From positions 1 to 64,000 of the forward strand of contig NZ_SWDW01000003.1 of the NCBI RefSeq assembly GCF_004919045.1: a stretch of DNA of 64,000 nucleotides, read 5' to 3'. This document shows positions 52,045-60,367 of the stretch, one piece after another. Origin of the DNA: Sinomonas albida. GTDB lineage: Bacteria > Actinomycetota > Actinomycetes > Actinomycetales > Micrococcaceae. The first letter of the stretch is position 1. Each line of letters starts with the position of its first letter. The position numbers and the translations under genes are program-made. Below the pieces are notes generated by a model. The model saw only the letters and a list, made by a program, of their open reading frames with translations. It was not told where the DNA came from and searched no databases.

Positions 52045-52973
52045 GGTTCAAGAATACCGAGAGCGTTCGCCACAAGGTCCGGCCCCAGGGCGTCGAGCCA
52101 GTGGACGCGAGGGTCGGCGTGGAACCACGTGGCCTGGCGTCGCGCGAACTGCCGCGTGGCCACGGTCGTCTGCTCGGCGGCCTGCTCGACCGTCGACTCG
52201 CCGTCGGCCACGCGCAGGAACTGCGCATAGCCCAGCGCCCGTGAGGCGGTCTTCCCCTCCCGGAGCCCCGCGGCGTCGAGCCTGCGCACCTCGGCGAGCA
52301 GTCCGCCGTCGACCATTCTGTCGACGCGCGCGGCGAGGCGCGCGTGGAGGGCGGACCGGTCCATGTCGAGCCCGATCTGGACAGCCGGCAGCGCGTACTC
52401 GCGCCGCGGCATGTAGGAGCTGAACGGACGGCCGGTGACCTCGAGGACCTCGAGGGCGCGGATGATCCGCCGCGCATCGCGCAGCCGCGCTCCCGAGACC
52501 GGATCGGCGGCCGCGAGACGACGCGCGAGGACGCCGATGCCCACCTGCTCGGCCTCGGCCTCGAGCCGGGCGCGCACCGCGGGGTCGGTGCCGGGGAACT
52601 CGAGCACGTCGAGGGCCGCACGCACGTACAGGCCCGAGCCGCCCGCGAGGATCGCGCGCTTGCCACGGGCCTGGATCCCGCGGATCGCCGCGCGCGCCTC
52701 TGCCTGGAAGGCCGAGACGCTCGCCTCCTCCCGCACGTCGAGGATGTCCAGGAGGTGATGCGGGACTCCGCGGCGCTCGGGGACGGTCAGCTTGGCCGTT
52801 CCGATGTCCATCCCGCGGTAGAACTGCATCGAGTCCGCGTTGACGACCTCGCCGTCGAGGGCGAGGGCGAGCTCGACGGCAAGGTCCGATTTGCCGGTGC
52901 CGGTGGGACCGACGACGGCGACGACGGCCTGAGCGCTGGAGGGCGCCACAGGGCCCATCGCCGCGTCGTCCAC
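52041..52973 (-). CDS. miaA: tRNA dimethylallyltransferase
   Basis: Adds a dimethylallyl group to A37 of tRNAs reading UNN codons. The 310-residue protein has the P-loop [13 protein letters not shown] (near residues 20-32), [15 protein letters not shown] and the [16 protein letters not shown] region. It starts 5 bases after miaB, whose product methylthiolates the same base, so the two modify A37 in sequence. Confidence 0.95.
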   Translation of the reverse strand: MDDAAMGPVAPSSAQAVVAVVGPTGTGKSDLAVELALALDGEVVNADSMQFYRGMDIGTAKLTVPERRGVPHHLLDILDVREEASVSAFQAEARAAIRGIQARGKRAILAGGSGLYVRAALDVLEFPGTDPAVRARLEAEAEQVGIGVLARRLAAADPVSGARLRDARRIIRALEVLEVTGRPFSSYMPRREYALPAVQIGLDMDRSALHARLAARVDRMVDGGLLAEVRRLDAAGLREGKTASRALGYAQFLRVADGESTVEQAAEQTTVATRQFARRQATWFHADPRVHWLDALGPDLVANALGILEP

Positions 52974-52978
52974 CTGCG

Positions 52979-54502
52979 TCAGCCCGCGCGGACGGGAAGC
53001 GACGGCATCCCGAGGCTCACGGCTCGCGCACCCGTGCCACCCGCCAAGGCTCCGTCTGAGGCGGCGGTTGCGGGCACGCCGCAGCTCTCGGCCTGCGCTC
53101 GGTCCCAGGCGTCGCCGGCACGCGATCGCCGCACGGAGTACTCTGCCTGGCCCGCGGGGTCCGCGATGAGATGGTGCGGTGCGGCGCTCGTGATCGGCAC
53201 GGTCACGAGATCGCCGGGGCGTGGCTCCTCGGCGCCCTCGGGCACGCTGAAGTGAACCAGGCGGTTGTCCCTCGCGCGGCCCGAAAGGCGGTGGGTCTCC
53301 CCCGCCTTGCGCCCACTGTGAGCCGTCACGAGGACCTCGGCCTCTCGGCCGATCTGGCGGGCATTCTCCTCGCCCGAGATGCGCTCCTGCAGCGCGATGA
53401 GCCGCTCATAGCGCTCTTGGACGACCGCCTTCGGCAGCTGGTCCGGCATGTCGGCGGCGGGGGTGCCCGGGCGCTTCGAGTACTGGAACGTGAAGGCGCT
53501 CGCGAAGCGGGAGCGCTCGACGACGTCGAGGGTCGCCTCGAAGTCTTCCTCCGTCTCGCCGGGGAAGCCCACGATGATGTCGGTCGTGATGGCCGCGTCG
53601 GGCATCCGCTCGCGGACGCGGTCCAGGATGCCGAGGAACTTCGCCGACCGGTAGGAGCGGCGCATGGCGCGCAGGAGCCCGTCGGATCCGGACTGGAGCG
53701 GCATGTGCAGCTGGGGCATGACGTTCGGGGTCTCCGCCATCGCATCGATGACGTCGTCCGTGAAGGCCGCGGGGTGGGGGCTCGTGAAGCGCACGCGCTC
53801 GAGTCCCTCGATCTCGCCGCACGCCCGCAGGAGCTTGCCGAAGGCAAGGCGGTCGCCGAACTCCACGCCGTACGAGTTCACATTCTGGCCGAGCAGCGTG
53901 ACCTCGATCGCGCCGTCGTCCACGAGGGCCTGGACCTCGGCGAGGATCTCGCCCGGCCGACGGTCGCGCTCCTTGCCGCGGAGGCTCGGAACGATGCAGA
54001 AGGTGCACGTGTTGTTGCAGCCCACCGAGATCGAGACCCATCCGCTGTAGACCGAGTCGCGCTTGGTGGGCAGCGTCGACGGGAAGACCTCAAGCGATTC
54101 GAGGATCTCGAGCTGTGCCTCGTCGTTGTGGCGGGACCGCTCGAGGAGCGCCGGGAGAGCGCCCACGTTGTGCGTTCCGAAGACGGCGTCGACCCAGGGC
54201 GCCTTCTCAAGGATCGTGTCGCGGTCCTTCTGCGCGAGACAGCCTCCGACGGCGATCTGCATGCCCGGGTGGCGCTCCTTGACGGGGCGGAGCTGGCCGA
54301 GGTTCCCGTAGAGGCGGTTGTCCGCGTTCTCGCGGACGGCGCACGTATTGAAGACGACGACGTCCGGCTCAGTGCCGTCCGCTGCACGCACGTACCCGGC
54401 TGCTTCCAGCAGACCCGACATGCGCTCGGAGTCGTGGACGTTCATCTGGCAGCCGAAGGTGCGCACCTCGTAGCTGCGCGGCGTGTGGATCGTGGAACTC
54501 AC
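52979..54502 (-). CDS. miaB: tRNA-2-methylthio-N6-dimethylallyladenosine synthase
   Basis: A radical SAM methylthiotransferase of 507 residues. The N-terminal UPF0004 domain binds a second iron-sulfur cluster ([31 protein letters not shown]). The radical SAM cysteines are in [13 protein letters not shown] domain follows ([20 protein letters not shown] ...). About 60 Ala/Ser/Gly-rich residues extend beyond TRAM, which is longer than usual. Confidence 0.95.
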   Translation of the reverse strand: MSSTIHTPRSYEVRTFGCQMNVHDSERMSGLLEAAGYVRAADGTEPDVVVFNTCAVRENADNRLYGNLGQLRPVKERHPGMQIAVGGCLAQKDRDTILEKAPWVDAVFGTHNVGALPALLERSRHNDEAQLEILESLEVFPSTLPTKRDSVYSGWVSISVGCNNTCTFCIVPSLRGKERDRRPGEILAEVQALVDDGAIEVTLLGQNVNSYGVEFGDRLAFGKLLRACGEIEGLERVRFTSPHPAAFTDDVIDAMAETPNVMPQLHMPLQSGSDGLLRAMRRSYRSAKFLGILDRVRERMPDAAITTDIIVGFPGETEEDFEATLDVVERSRFASAFTFQYSKRPGTPAADMPDQLPKAVVQERYERLIALQERISGEENARQIGREAEVLVTAHSGRKAGETHRLSGRARDNRLVHFSVPEGAEEPRPGDLVTVPITSAAPHHLIADPAGQAEYSVRRSRAGDAWDRAQAESCGVPATAASDGALAGGTGARAVSLGMPSLPVRAG

Positions 54503-54537
54503 CCATCAAGGGTACCGGCAGGGCCGGCATTCCAGAG

Positions 54538-55773
54538 TCAGTACCAGCCGATCGCCACTTCGTGCGCCCACGCCGAGCACGGGCTTCCGTAGCGGTCGCG
54601 GATATAGCCCAAGCCCCAGATGATCTGGGTGCGGTAGTTGGTGAGCCAGTCGCTTCCGGCTGAGTTGTACTTGCCCGGCGGGAGCGCCTGCGCGACGCCG
54701 TACGCTCCACTCGATGGGTTCGTCGCGTCCGTCATCCAACTCGACTCGCGGGTCCACAGCTGGAGGAGGCACTGGTACTCAGAACCGCCCCAGCCGTAGC
54801 CGCCGATCTGCGAGCCCGCGAACGCCTGCGCACCCGCCGGATCGTTGACCACTCCGACCCCTGTACTCACGGCCGCCGCGGCCGGCGCGACCTGTGCGGG
54901 CTGTGCCGCCGCTGCTGCTGCAGCCGCCGCGGCCGCCGCCTGCTGCTGTTGCTGGGCGAGCCTCGCTGCCGCCTCGCGCTTCGCCTCCTGCGCAGCCTCG
55001 TACGCGGCGAGGGCGGCTTGGCCCTGCTGGTACTGCTGCTCGACGTTCGCAGACGTTCCCTTGAGGTCTGCGAGCTGAGCCGTGAGGGTGCCCTGCTGCT
55101 GTTGGGTCTGTGCCACGACGTCCTGGGCATGCTTCTGCGCGGCTTGCGCGGCGCTGAGATCCTGCTTCGCCGCGTCCGAGAGCTGAGCCAGCACCTCCTC
55201 CGCAGCCTTCGACTGGGCCTCCGCTGCGGCAGCGTTGTTGGCGGCGCTCTTGTACTGGGCCACCGCCTTCGACGCCTGGTCTCCCAAGATTTGGATCGTC
55301 CCGAGCCTGTCGAGGCCGTCAGATTGGCCGAGCACTGACAGCGCGTCCAGCGCGCCCGACGGCGCTCCCCCGATGTAAGCCGCGGAGGCCACCCTGCCTG
55401 CCGCCTGCTGCGCGTCGTCCCGCTGCTTCTCAAGTGCGGCAGTCGCCTCGCGCTGGGCGTCGACCACCTGCTGCTGGTTCCGGACCGCCTGCTCGGCCTT
55501 GGCGTAGACCACGCCAGCCGCGACCGCTTTCGACGATGCGTCCGCGGCGGTTGCCTGCACGCTCGTGAGGAGCCCGTTGATCTTCTCCACCTCGGCCTGC
55601 GCGGCGTCGACGTTCGCCTTCGCTGCCTGCACGTCGGCCCACGAGGGGAATCCCGACGGCGGAGCATCGTCGTCAGCCATCGCGCCAGGCACCGCGGCAC
55701 CCAGCGCCAAGAGGGCGCTCGCCATCGCCGCGGCGGCAGTAATGCGCAGTTTGGGGGTTCTGGCACGTCGCAT
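54538..55773 (-). CDS. Secreted coiled-coil protein with lytic transglycosylase-like C-terminus
   Basis: A 411-residue exported protein. A signal peptide is evident (MRRARTPKLRITAAAAMASALLALGAAVPGAMADDD). Residues about 50-300 form long Ala/Gln-rich coiled coils like those of NlpC/P60 partner proteins, then a poly-Gln/poly-Ala linker (QQQQQAAAAAAAAAAA). The C-terminal domain has TRESSWMTDATNPSSGAYGVAQ, the transglycosylase/SLT glutamate context, as in resuscitation-type or aggregation-promoting factors. It probably cleaves or binds peptidoglycan. It lies between recX and miaB. Confidence 0.82.
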   Translation of the reverse strand: MRRARTPKLRITAAAAMASALLALGAAVPGAMADDDAPPSGFPSWADVQAAKANVDAAQAEVEKINGLLTSVQATAADASSKAVAAGVVYAKAEQAVRNQQQVVDAQREATAALEKQRDDAQQAAGRVASAAYIGGAPSGALDALSVLGQSDGLDRLGTIQILGDQASKAVAQYKSAANNAAAAEAQSKAAEEVLAQLSDAAKQDLSAAQAAQKHAQDVVAQTQQQQGTLTAQLADLKGTSANVEQQYQQGQAALAAYEAAQEAKREAAARLAQQQQQAAAAAAAAAAAAQPAQVAPAAAAVSTGVGVVNDPAGAQAFAGSQIGGYGWGGSEYQCLLQLWTRESSWMTDATNPSSGAYGVAQALPPGKYNSAGSDWLTNYRTQIIWGLGYIRDRYGSPCSAWAHEVAIGWY

Positions 55774-55968
55774 AGTGAGTCCCACTATGGCGAGGCCCAC
55801 TACCACCGGCCCAAGAGGCTCGCCCGGTTCTCGGCGTTTTCACAGACTCGGCTCGGTAGTCGAGGACCTCTCAGTCGGCTGCCGGTCTGCTCGTCACGGC
55901 CCTAGCCGTCGGTCCCGGCCTGCTCACCGCGGTCCTCTCGGTCGGCTCCCGGCCTGCTCGCCAAGGTC

Positions 55969-56499
55969 CTAGCCGTCGGCGTCGGCCTGCTCGCCGATGA
56001 CACTGGACGCAATGCGGAAGGCCCTCCCCGGAGGGTGGCCCTTCCGCGCGAGCATGCCCACGAGCCGGCGCAGCTCACGGTCCCGTGCCGCGGGGTCTCC
56101 CAGCAGTGCGGGACGAACCCGACGCTCGATGAGGCGACGTGCGGCCTCCTCCTCGTCCTCGTCGCTGAGCTCGGCGATGGCATCCTCGGCCGTCTGGCCG
56201 CTGATGCCCTTGGTCGCGAGTTCGCGGCGCAGCGCACCCTTCGAGAGCGACTTCGAGGCCGAGCGGCTCCGGACCCACATCGCCGCGAACGCGCCGTCGT
56301 CGATGAGGCCGACATCTTCGAAGCGCTCAAGAACCGATTCCGCGACGTCTTCGGGAACGTTTCGGTCCCGAAGCTTGGCCGCAAGCTGGTGCCGGCTCCG
56401 AGGTCCCAGAGTGAGCTGTCGCAGAAGGATGGCCCGCGCGACCGACTCGGGGTCTGCCTCGCGGTCCTCCTCTGGCGGGGGCGAACCTTTCACGCCCAA
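55969..56499 (-). CDS. recX: Regulatory protein RecX
   Basis: A 176-residue RecA inhibitor. The helical repeats typical of RecX are seen: ARAILLRQLTLGPRSRHQLAAKLRDRNVP, VGLIDDGAFAAMWVRSRSASKSLSKGALRREL, and the end AFRIASSVIGE. It starts 3 bases after the recA stop and is cotranscribed with it, so it is induced with RecA and limits its activity. Confidence 0.94.
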   Translation of the reverse strand: MGVKGSPPPEEDREADPESVARAILLRQLTLGPRSRHQLAAKLRDRNVPEDVAESVLERFEDVGLIDDGAFAAMWVRSRSASKSLSKGALRRELATKGISGQTAEDAIAELSDEDEEEAARRLIERRVRPALLGDPAARDRELRRLVGMLARKGHPPGRAFRIASSVIGEQADADG

Positions 56500-56502
56500 G
56501 CG

Positions 56503-57549
56503 CTACTCGCCGTCGACGGCCTTGAGACGCGGCTCCTCGTCGGCGTCCTTCTTGACGCCGACGCCAAGCTTCTCCTTGATGAGCCGCTCAAGCTCCTCGG
56601 CAAGCTCGGGATTATCCCGTAGGAACCGACGCGAGTTCTCCATGCCCTGACCGAGCTGATCACCGTCGTACGTGAACCACGAGCCCGACTTCTTGATGAT
56701 GCCGTGCTCCACACCCATGTCGATGATGCCGCCCTCGCGGGAAATGCCCTGGCCATAGATGATGTCGAACTCGGCCTGCTTGAAGGGCGGGGCCATCTTG
56801 TTCTTGACGATCTTGGCCTTCGTCCGGTTGCCGACCGAATCGGCACCCTCCTTGAGCGTCTGAATGCGACGCACGTCGATGCGGACGGAGGCGTAGAACT
56901 TGAGCGCCTTACCACCGGTCGTGGTCTCAGGGGACCCGAAGAACACGCCGATCTTCTCGCGCAGCTGGTTGATGAAGATCGCGGTGGTCTTGGTCTGGTT
57001 CAGGCGACCGGTGACCTTGCGGAGCGCCTGGCTCATGAGCCGAGCCTGAAGGCCCACGTGGCTGTCGCCCATCTCGCCCTCGATTTCGGCTCGCGGAACG
57101 AGCGCAGCGACGGAGTCGATGACGATGATGTCGAGCGAGCCCGAGCCCACGAGCATGTCCATAATCTCGAGCGCCTGCTCGCCGGTGTCCGGCTGCGAGA
57201 CGAGGAGTGCGTCCGTGTCGACGCCGAGCTTGGCCGCGTACTCCGGGTCGAGGGCGTGCTCGGCATCGATGAACGCCGCGATCCCTCCGTTACGCTGCGC
57301 GTTGGCCACGGCATGCAGGGCGACAGTCGTCTTACCGGACGATTCCGGTCCATAGATCTCGACAACGCGGCCGCGCGGAAGGCCTCCGATGCCGAGCGCC
57401 ACGTCCAGCGCGATCGACCCCGTCGGGATGACTTCGATCGGCGCACGGGTATCGTCCCCGAGGCGCATGATCGATCCCTTGCCGAACTGCTTGTCGATCT
57501 GCGCGAGGGCCGCTTCGAGGGCCTTTTCGCGTTCTGGCGCTGCCGCCAT
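56503..57549 (-). CDS. recA: Recombinase RecA
   Basis: A 348-residue strand-exchange protein and LexA co-protease. Walker A is GPESSGKT (residues 67-74); other marks are [10 protein letters not shown], the DNA-binding loop L2 region ([31 protein letters not shown]) and an acidic C-terminus. The ATG at 57549 ([10 protein letters not shown]) follows CCGGAGGTGG. A LexA box and promoter lie about 165-190 bases upstream, giving a long leader. Confidence 0.98.
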   Translation of the reverse strand: MAAAPEREKALEAALAQIDKQFGKGSIMRLGDDTRAPIEVIPTGSIALDVALGIGGLPRGRVVEIYGPESSGKTTVALHAVANAQRNGGIAAFIDAEHALDPEYAAKLGVDTDALLVSQPDTGEQALEIMDMLVGSGSLDIIVIDSVAALVPRAEIEGEMGDSHVGLQARLMSQALRKVTGRLNQTKTTAIFINQLREKIGVFFGSPETTTGGKALKFYASVRIDVRRIQTLKEGADSVGNRTKAKIVKNKMAPPFKQAEFDIIYGQGISREGGIIDMGVEHGIIKKSGSWFTYDGDQLGQGMENSRRFLRDNPELAEELERLIKEKLGVGVKKDADEEPRLKAVDGE

Positions 57550-57710
57550 GGTCCACCTCCGGTCAGGGTTCTCTAGTCCTTGGCAGAGCCATTCGGGTCC
57601 CGCCAATCAATTCACTCGCTACGCTACCGAGACCCGCCGACAAAACACGGCGCTCGCACGCCGATGTGGACAGCCTCGCCTGAATCGAGGAATCTTCTGC
57701 TCTGTTGAGG

Positions 57711-57740
57711 AGAATACCTCCGACCGAACACATCTTCGAA
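57711..57740 (-). promoter_or_regulatory. recA promoter with LexA box
   Basis: On the minus strand a -35 TTCGAA (57735-57740) and -10 TATTCT (57711-57716) are 18 bases apart. The LexA-box-like TCGAAGATGTGTTCGG (57724-57739) covers the -35 and spacer, so LexA would block polymerase. It sits between the DUF3046 gene stop and recA, giving recA its own SOS promoter. Confidence 0.7.
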
Positions 57741-57763
57741 CAGGCCAGCGGCGTGTCGCGGCA

Positions 57764-57985
57764 TCAGTCTTTGATCGGGCGATCCTTCCCGAGCCTCCGC
57801 TCGGGCGGCACGTCCTGCATCTCGCAGACGGCCAGCCACACGCTGCGCGGATTCTGTCCGGCCTGCAAGGCCTCGACGGCCGTGCGGCCACCCACCGCTG
57901 ACAGCACGAGCGTAGACGCCAGGACGCGCGCATATGCCGACCCGAACTCGTCGTCCATGAACCGCCAGAAATCGCTGTGCCGCAT
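57764..57985 (-). CDS. DUF3046 family protein
   Basis: A 73-residue protein, MRHSDFWRFMDDEFGSAYARVLASTLVL at the start, which matches DUF3046, a small actinobacterial family normally encoded just upstream of recA. Predicted mostly helical; function unknown. It may be transcribed towards recA, but recA has its own SOS promoter between them. Confidence 0.85.
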   Translation of the reverse strand: MRHSDFWRFMDDEFGSAYARVLASTLVLSAVGGRTAVEALQAGQNPRSVWLAVCEMQDVPPERRLGKDRPIKD

Positions 57986-58114
57986 CGCTCAATTCTTTCA
58001 CGGGCCGTCCTTGGGCTGGCCCCAACAGATCCTGCACGAAACCGTCGCAAGGACGATCTCCGTATATGACCCGGCATCCACGTCAGTGGAAACCCGGCTG
58101 CCTATGATGGCGTC

Positions 58115-58666
58115 ATGTCCAGCCCGAGCCAGCGCCCAGACCAGTTCGATGCGGCCTTCGAGTCGATCGAACAGCAGCTGAGCCTTTTCTGGCGCCGCTC
58201 CCGGGCGGTCTCCCACGCCATCTCGCGATCACTCCACCCCGAAGTGGAGCCCGGCGCCTACGGGCTGCTCGTCATCCTGCAGCGCGAGGGGGCCACCCGC
58301 GTCACCGAGCTCGCCACGCTGATCGGGATCGGCAAGCCGTCCGTGAGCCGCCAGGTCGCTCTTCTCGAGCAGCTCGGGCTCGTGGTCAAGGAAGACGATC
58401 CCGATGACCGCCGCGCCCAGCGGGTTACTTTGAGCCCCGCCGGCATCGCGGAGGTTGACGAGCTTCGCAACCGCCGGCTGTCGTTCTTCCGCGACGCGCT
58501 CGGGACGTGGGACCTCGCCGACCTGTCCCAGCTGTCTGCCTACTTCAACCGGCTCAACGACGCTCTGGCAGCCGCCGGCCGCCGGCGCGCCGCGGCCGAA
58601 GCACAGGCCCCGGAGACAGAGGCCCCGGAGACAGCAGAGGGGCCGGGCATCAGCCCGGCCCCCTAG
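58115..58666 (+). CDS. MarR family transcriptional regulator
   Basis: A 183-residue winged-helix repressor. TRVTELATLIGIGKPSVSRQVALLEQLGLV is the helix-turn-helix and DPDDRRAQRVTLSPAG the wing. A proline/glutamate-rich tail with a repeated APETEAPET ends the protein. The ligand and target are unknown. The last codons contain a 10-bp hairpin that may also terminate transcription. Confidence 0.88.
   Translation: MSSPSQRPDQFDAAFESIEQQLSLFWRRSRAVSHAISRSLHPEVEPGAYGLLVILQREGATRVTELATLIGIGKPSVSRQVALLEQLGLVVKEDDPDDRRAQRVTLSPAGIAEVDELRNRRLSFFRDALGTWDLADLSQLSAYFNRLNDALAAAGRRRAAAEAQAPETEAPETAEGPGISPAP
58639..58662. terminator. Hairpin at the marR end, probable bidirectional terminator
   Basis: GGGGCCGGGC and its perfect complement flank an ATCA loop, just before the marR stop and 27 bases from the convergent clgR stop. 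No T run follows in either direction, so termination strength is uncertain. Confidence 0.45.
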
Positions 58667-58689
58667 ATTCGTCGGTCAGCGCTGGGAGA

Positions 58690-59124
58690 TCAGCGAGAGC
58701 CGCTCAGCTTGCTCAGCTCGACGTCCAGCTCCTCGGAGAGGTCGCGGCCATAGCGCTGGGAGAACTCCTGAGGAACGGTGTCCGGAACCGAGACTCCCTC
58801 GGCGACGGCAACCCGGTCGCTGACTTCGCGGAGCATGGCGGAAAGAGGAACGTCGAGCGCGGCGCAAATCGAAGACAGAAGTTCGGACGAGGCTTCCTTC
58901 TGGCCCCGCTCGACTTCGCTCAAGTACCCAAGAGAGACACGCGCGTTGTGCGAGACTTCACGGAGCGTGCGGCCCTGACGTTGGCGGACGTCACGGAGGA
59001 CGTCTCCAATCTCATGACGCAGAACTACCATCTTGCGCTCCTTCTTCTCTTCAGGGGCGATTTCAGCCAAGCCCACATTGCGCCAGCGGACTACGCCATT
59101 GACGGTGACGGGCTGCTTGACCAT
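58690..59124 (-). CDS. clgR: ClgR-like helix-turn-helix regulator
   Basis: A 144-residue XRE-type activator. The core [60 protein letters not shown] matches ClgR, which activates clp protease genes in actinobacteria. Two starts are possible: ATG 59124 ([10 protein letters not shown]), whose N-terminal part looks like real protein sequence, and ATG 59031 ([10 protein letters not shown]), which has an ideal AAGGAG at six bases and matches the compact ClgR of Streptomyces. Both could be used. Confidence 0.87.
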   Translation of the reverse strand: MVKQPVTVNGVVRWRNVGLAEIAPEEKKERKMVVLRHEIGDVLRDVRQRQGRTLREVSHNARVSLGYLSEVERGQKEASSELLSSICAALDVPLSAMLREVSDRVAVAEGVSVPDTVPQEFSQRYGRDLSEELDVELSKLSGSR

Positions 59125-59282
59125 ATGTATCAGTGCGCTCCTTATAGGGGGCCCGGCTTGCCGGGCATCCGTGTGACTCATCCTAGTGCTGCCACGAGCA
59201 GTGGCGACATAAGAGACAACTCCTCGACCTGATCCTTTGTTCCCCCGTCAGGCCGCTTCCCACGCAAACTCACAGCCGGCTC

Positions 59283-59765
59283 TCAGCTCAGGGCCTCGAG
59301 CAGCGCGGAGAGCGCAGCGTCCCGTGCGGCCTCCCGGATCTCGGCTCGCGCCCCGGAGAAAAGGTATTCGCGCACGTCTGTCCCGTCTGGACCGGCGATC
59401 CCCACGAACACCGTGCCCACGGGCTTGCCGTCGTGAGGCTCTGGCCCGGCCGCGCCCGTGGTCGAGACCGCGTAGTCGGCGCCGCAGGCCGCGCGCGCTC
59501 CCAACGCCATCTGCCGGGCCACCTCGGGATCCACCGAACCGCTCTCCGACAGCAGCGCCTCCGAAACCCCGAGGAGCGTCGACTTGAGCTCGGTCGCGTA
59601 ACTCACCACACCACCGCGCAGCGTCGAGGAGGCCCCAGGCACGTCCGCGAGGCTCGCCGCCACAAGCCCGGCCGTGAGGGATTCAGCGGTCGCCACCGTG
59701 AGGCCCCTCGAGACGTACGCGGCGACCACGTCCTGTGCGGTCACGGTCGAGTCCAAGTCCCTCAC
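59283..59765 (-). CDS. CinA family protein (nicotinamide-nucleotide amidohydrolase domain)
   Basis: A 160-residue stand-alone CinA C-terminal domain, which in studied homologues deamidates NMN. AESLTAGLVAASLADVPGASSTLRGGVVSY and STTGAAGPEPHDGKPVGTVFVG are the family motifs. The GTG start overlaps the pgsA stop (GTGA). It is the last gene of the ftsK-pgsA-cinA run. Confidence 0.92.
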   Translation of the reverse strand: MRDLDSTVTAQDVVAAYVSRGLTVATAESLTAGLVAASLADVPGASSTLRGGVVSYATELKSTLLGVSEALLSESGSVDPEVARQMALGARAACGADYAVSTTGAAGPEPHDGKPVGTVFVGIAGPDGTDVREYLFSGARAEIREAARDAALSALLEALS

Positions 59766-60358
59766 TCCCCCTCCGGCTGTGCGCGGAGCGCCGCCGAACG
59801 CAGCCGAAGCGCCTTCACGATGTAGTCCACGCCCGTGGCGACCGTGATCGCGACCGCCGCGAGCATGATGACGAACGCCACCGCCGGAACGGCGGGTGCG
59901 ACCTCGCGGAGGGGAAGGAGGTACAGGCCGATCGCGACCGTCTGGAGGACAGTCTTGAGCTTCCCACCGGGGGACGCGGGCATCACGCCGTAGCGGATCA
60001 CGACGAAGCGGAGCGCGGTGATCCCCCACTCCCGAACGAGGATCACGATGGTGATCCACCAGGGCAGCTCCCCGAGGGCAGAGAGCAGCAGGAGCGCCGC
60101 ACCCGTCAGGAGCTTGTCCGCGATCGGATCGGCGATCTTGCCGAAGTTGGTGACGAGGTTGCGCCGCCGGGCGATCTGACCGTCGAGCTGGTCGGTGTAC
60201 ATGGCGACCGCGAAGGCTAGCACCGCGAGCCAGCGCAGGAGCCCCTGGCGTGAACCGTCGGCGATCATGAGCCCGACGAAGACCGGAACCAGGACGATCC
60301 GGAACATCGTGAGAACGTTGGGCAAGTTCCAGATCTGGGACGGCCCTCTGCTAGTCAT
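59762..60358 (-). CDS. pgsA: CDP-diacylglycerol--glycerol-3-phosphate 3-phosphatidyltransferase
   Basis: An integral membrane enzyme making phosphatidylglycerophosphate. The CDP-alcohol phosphotransferase motif is complete: DQLDGQIARRRN followed by GKIADPIADK (D-x2-D-G-x2-A-R ... G-x3-D-x3-D). The 198-residue protein has several hydrophobic helices. It starts 9 bases after the ftsK stop. Confidence 0.94.
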   Translation of the reverse strand: MTSRGPSQIWNLPNVLTMFRIVLVPVFVGLMIADGSRQGLLRWLAVLAFAVAMYTDQLDGQIARRRNLVTNFGKIADPIADKLLTGAALLLLSALGELPWWITIVILVREWGITALRFVVIRYGVMPASPGGKLKTVLQTVAIGLYLLPLREVAPAVPAVAFVIMLAAVAITVATGVDYIVKALRLRSAALRAQPEGE

Positions 60359-60367
60359 CGCTCCAGC

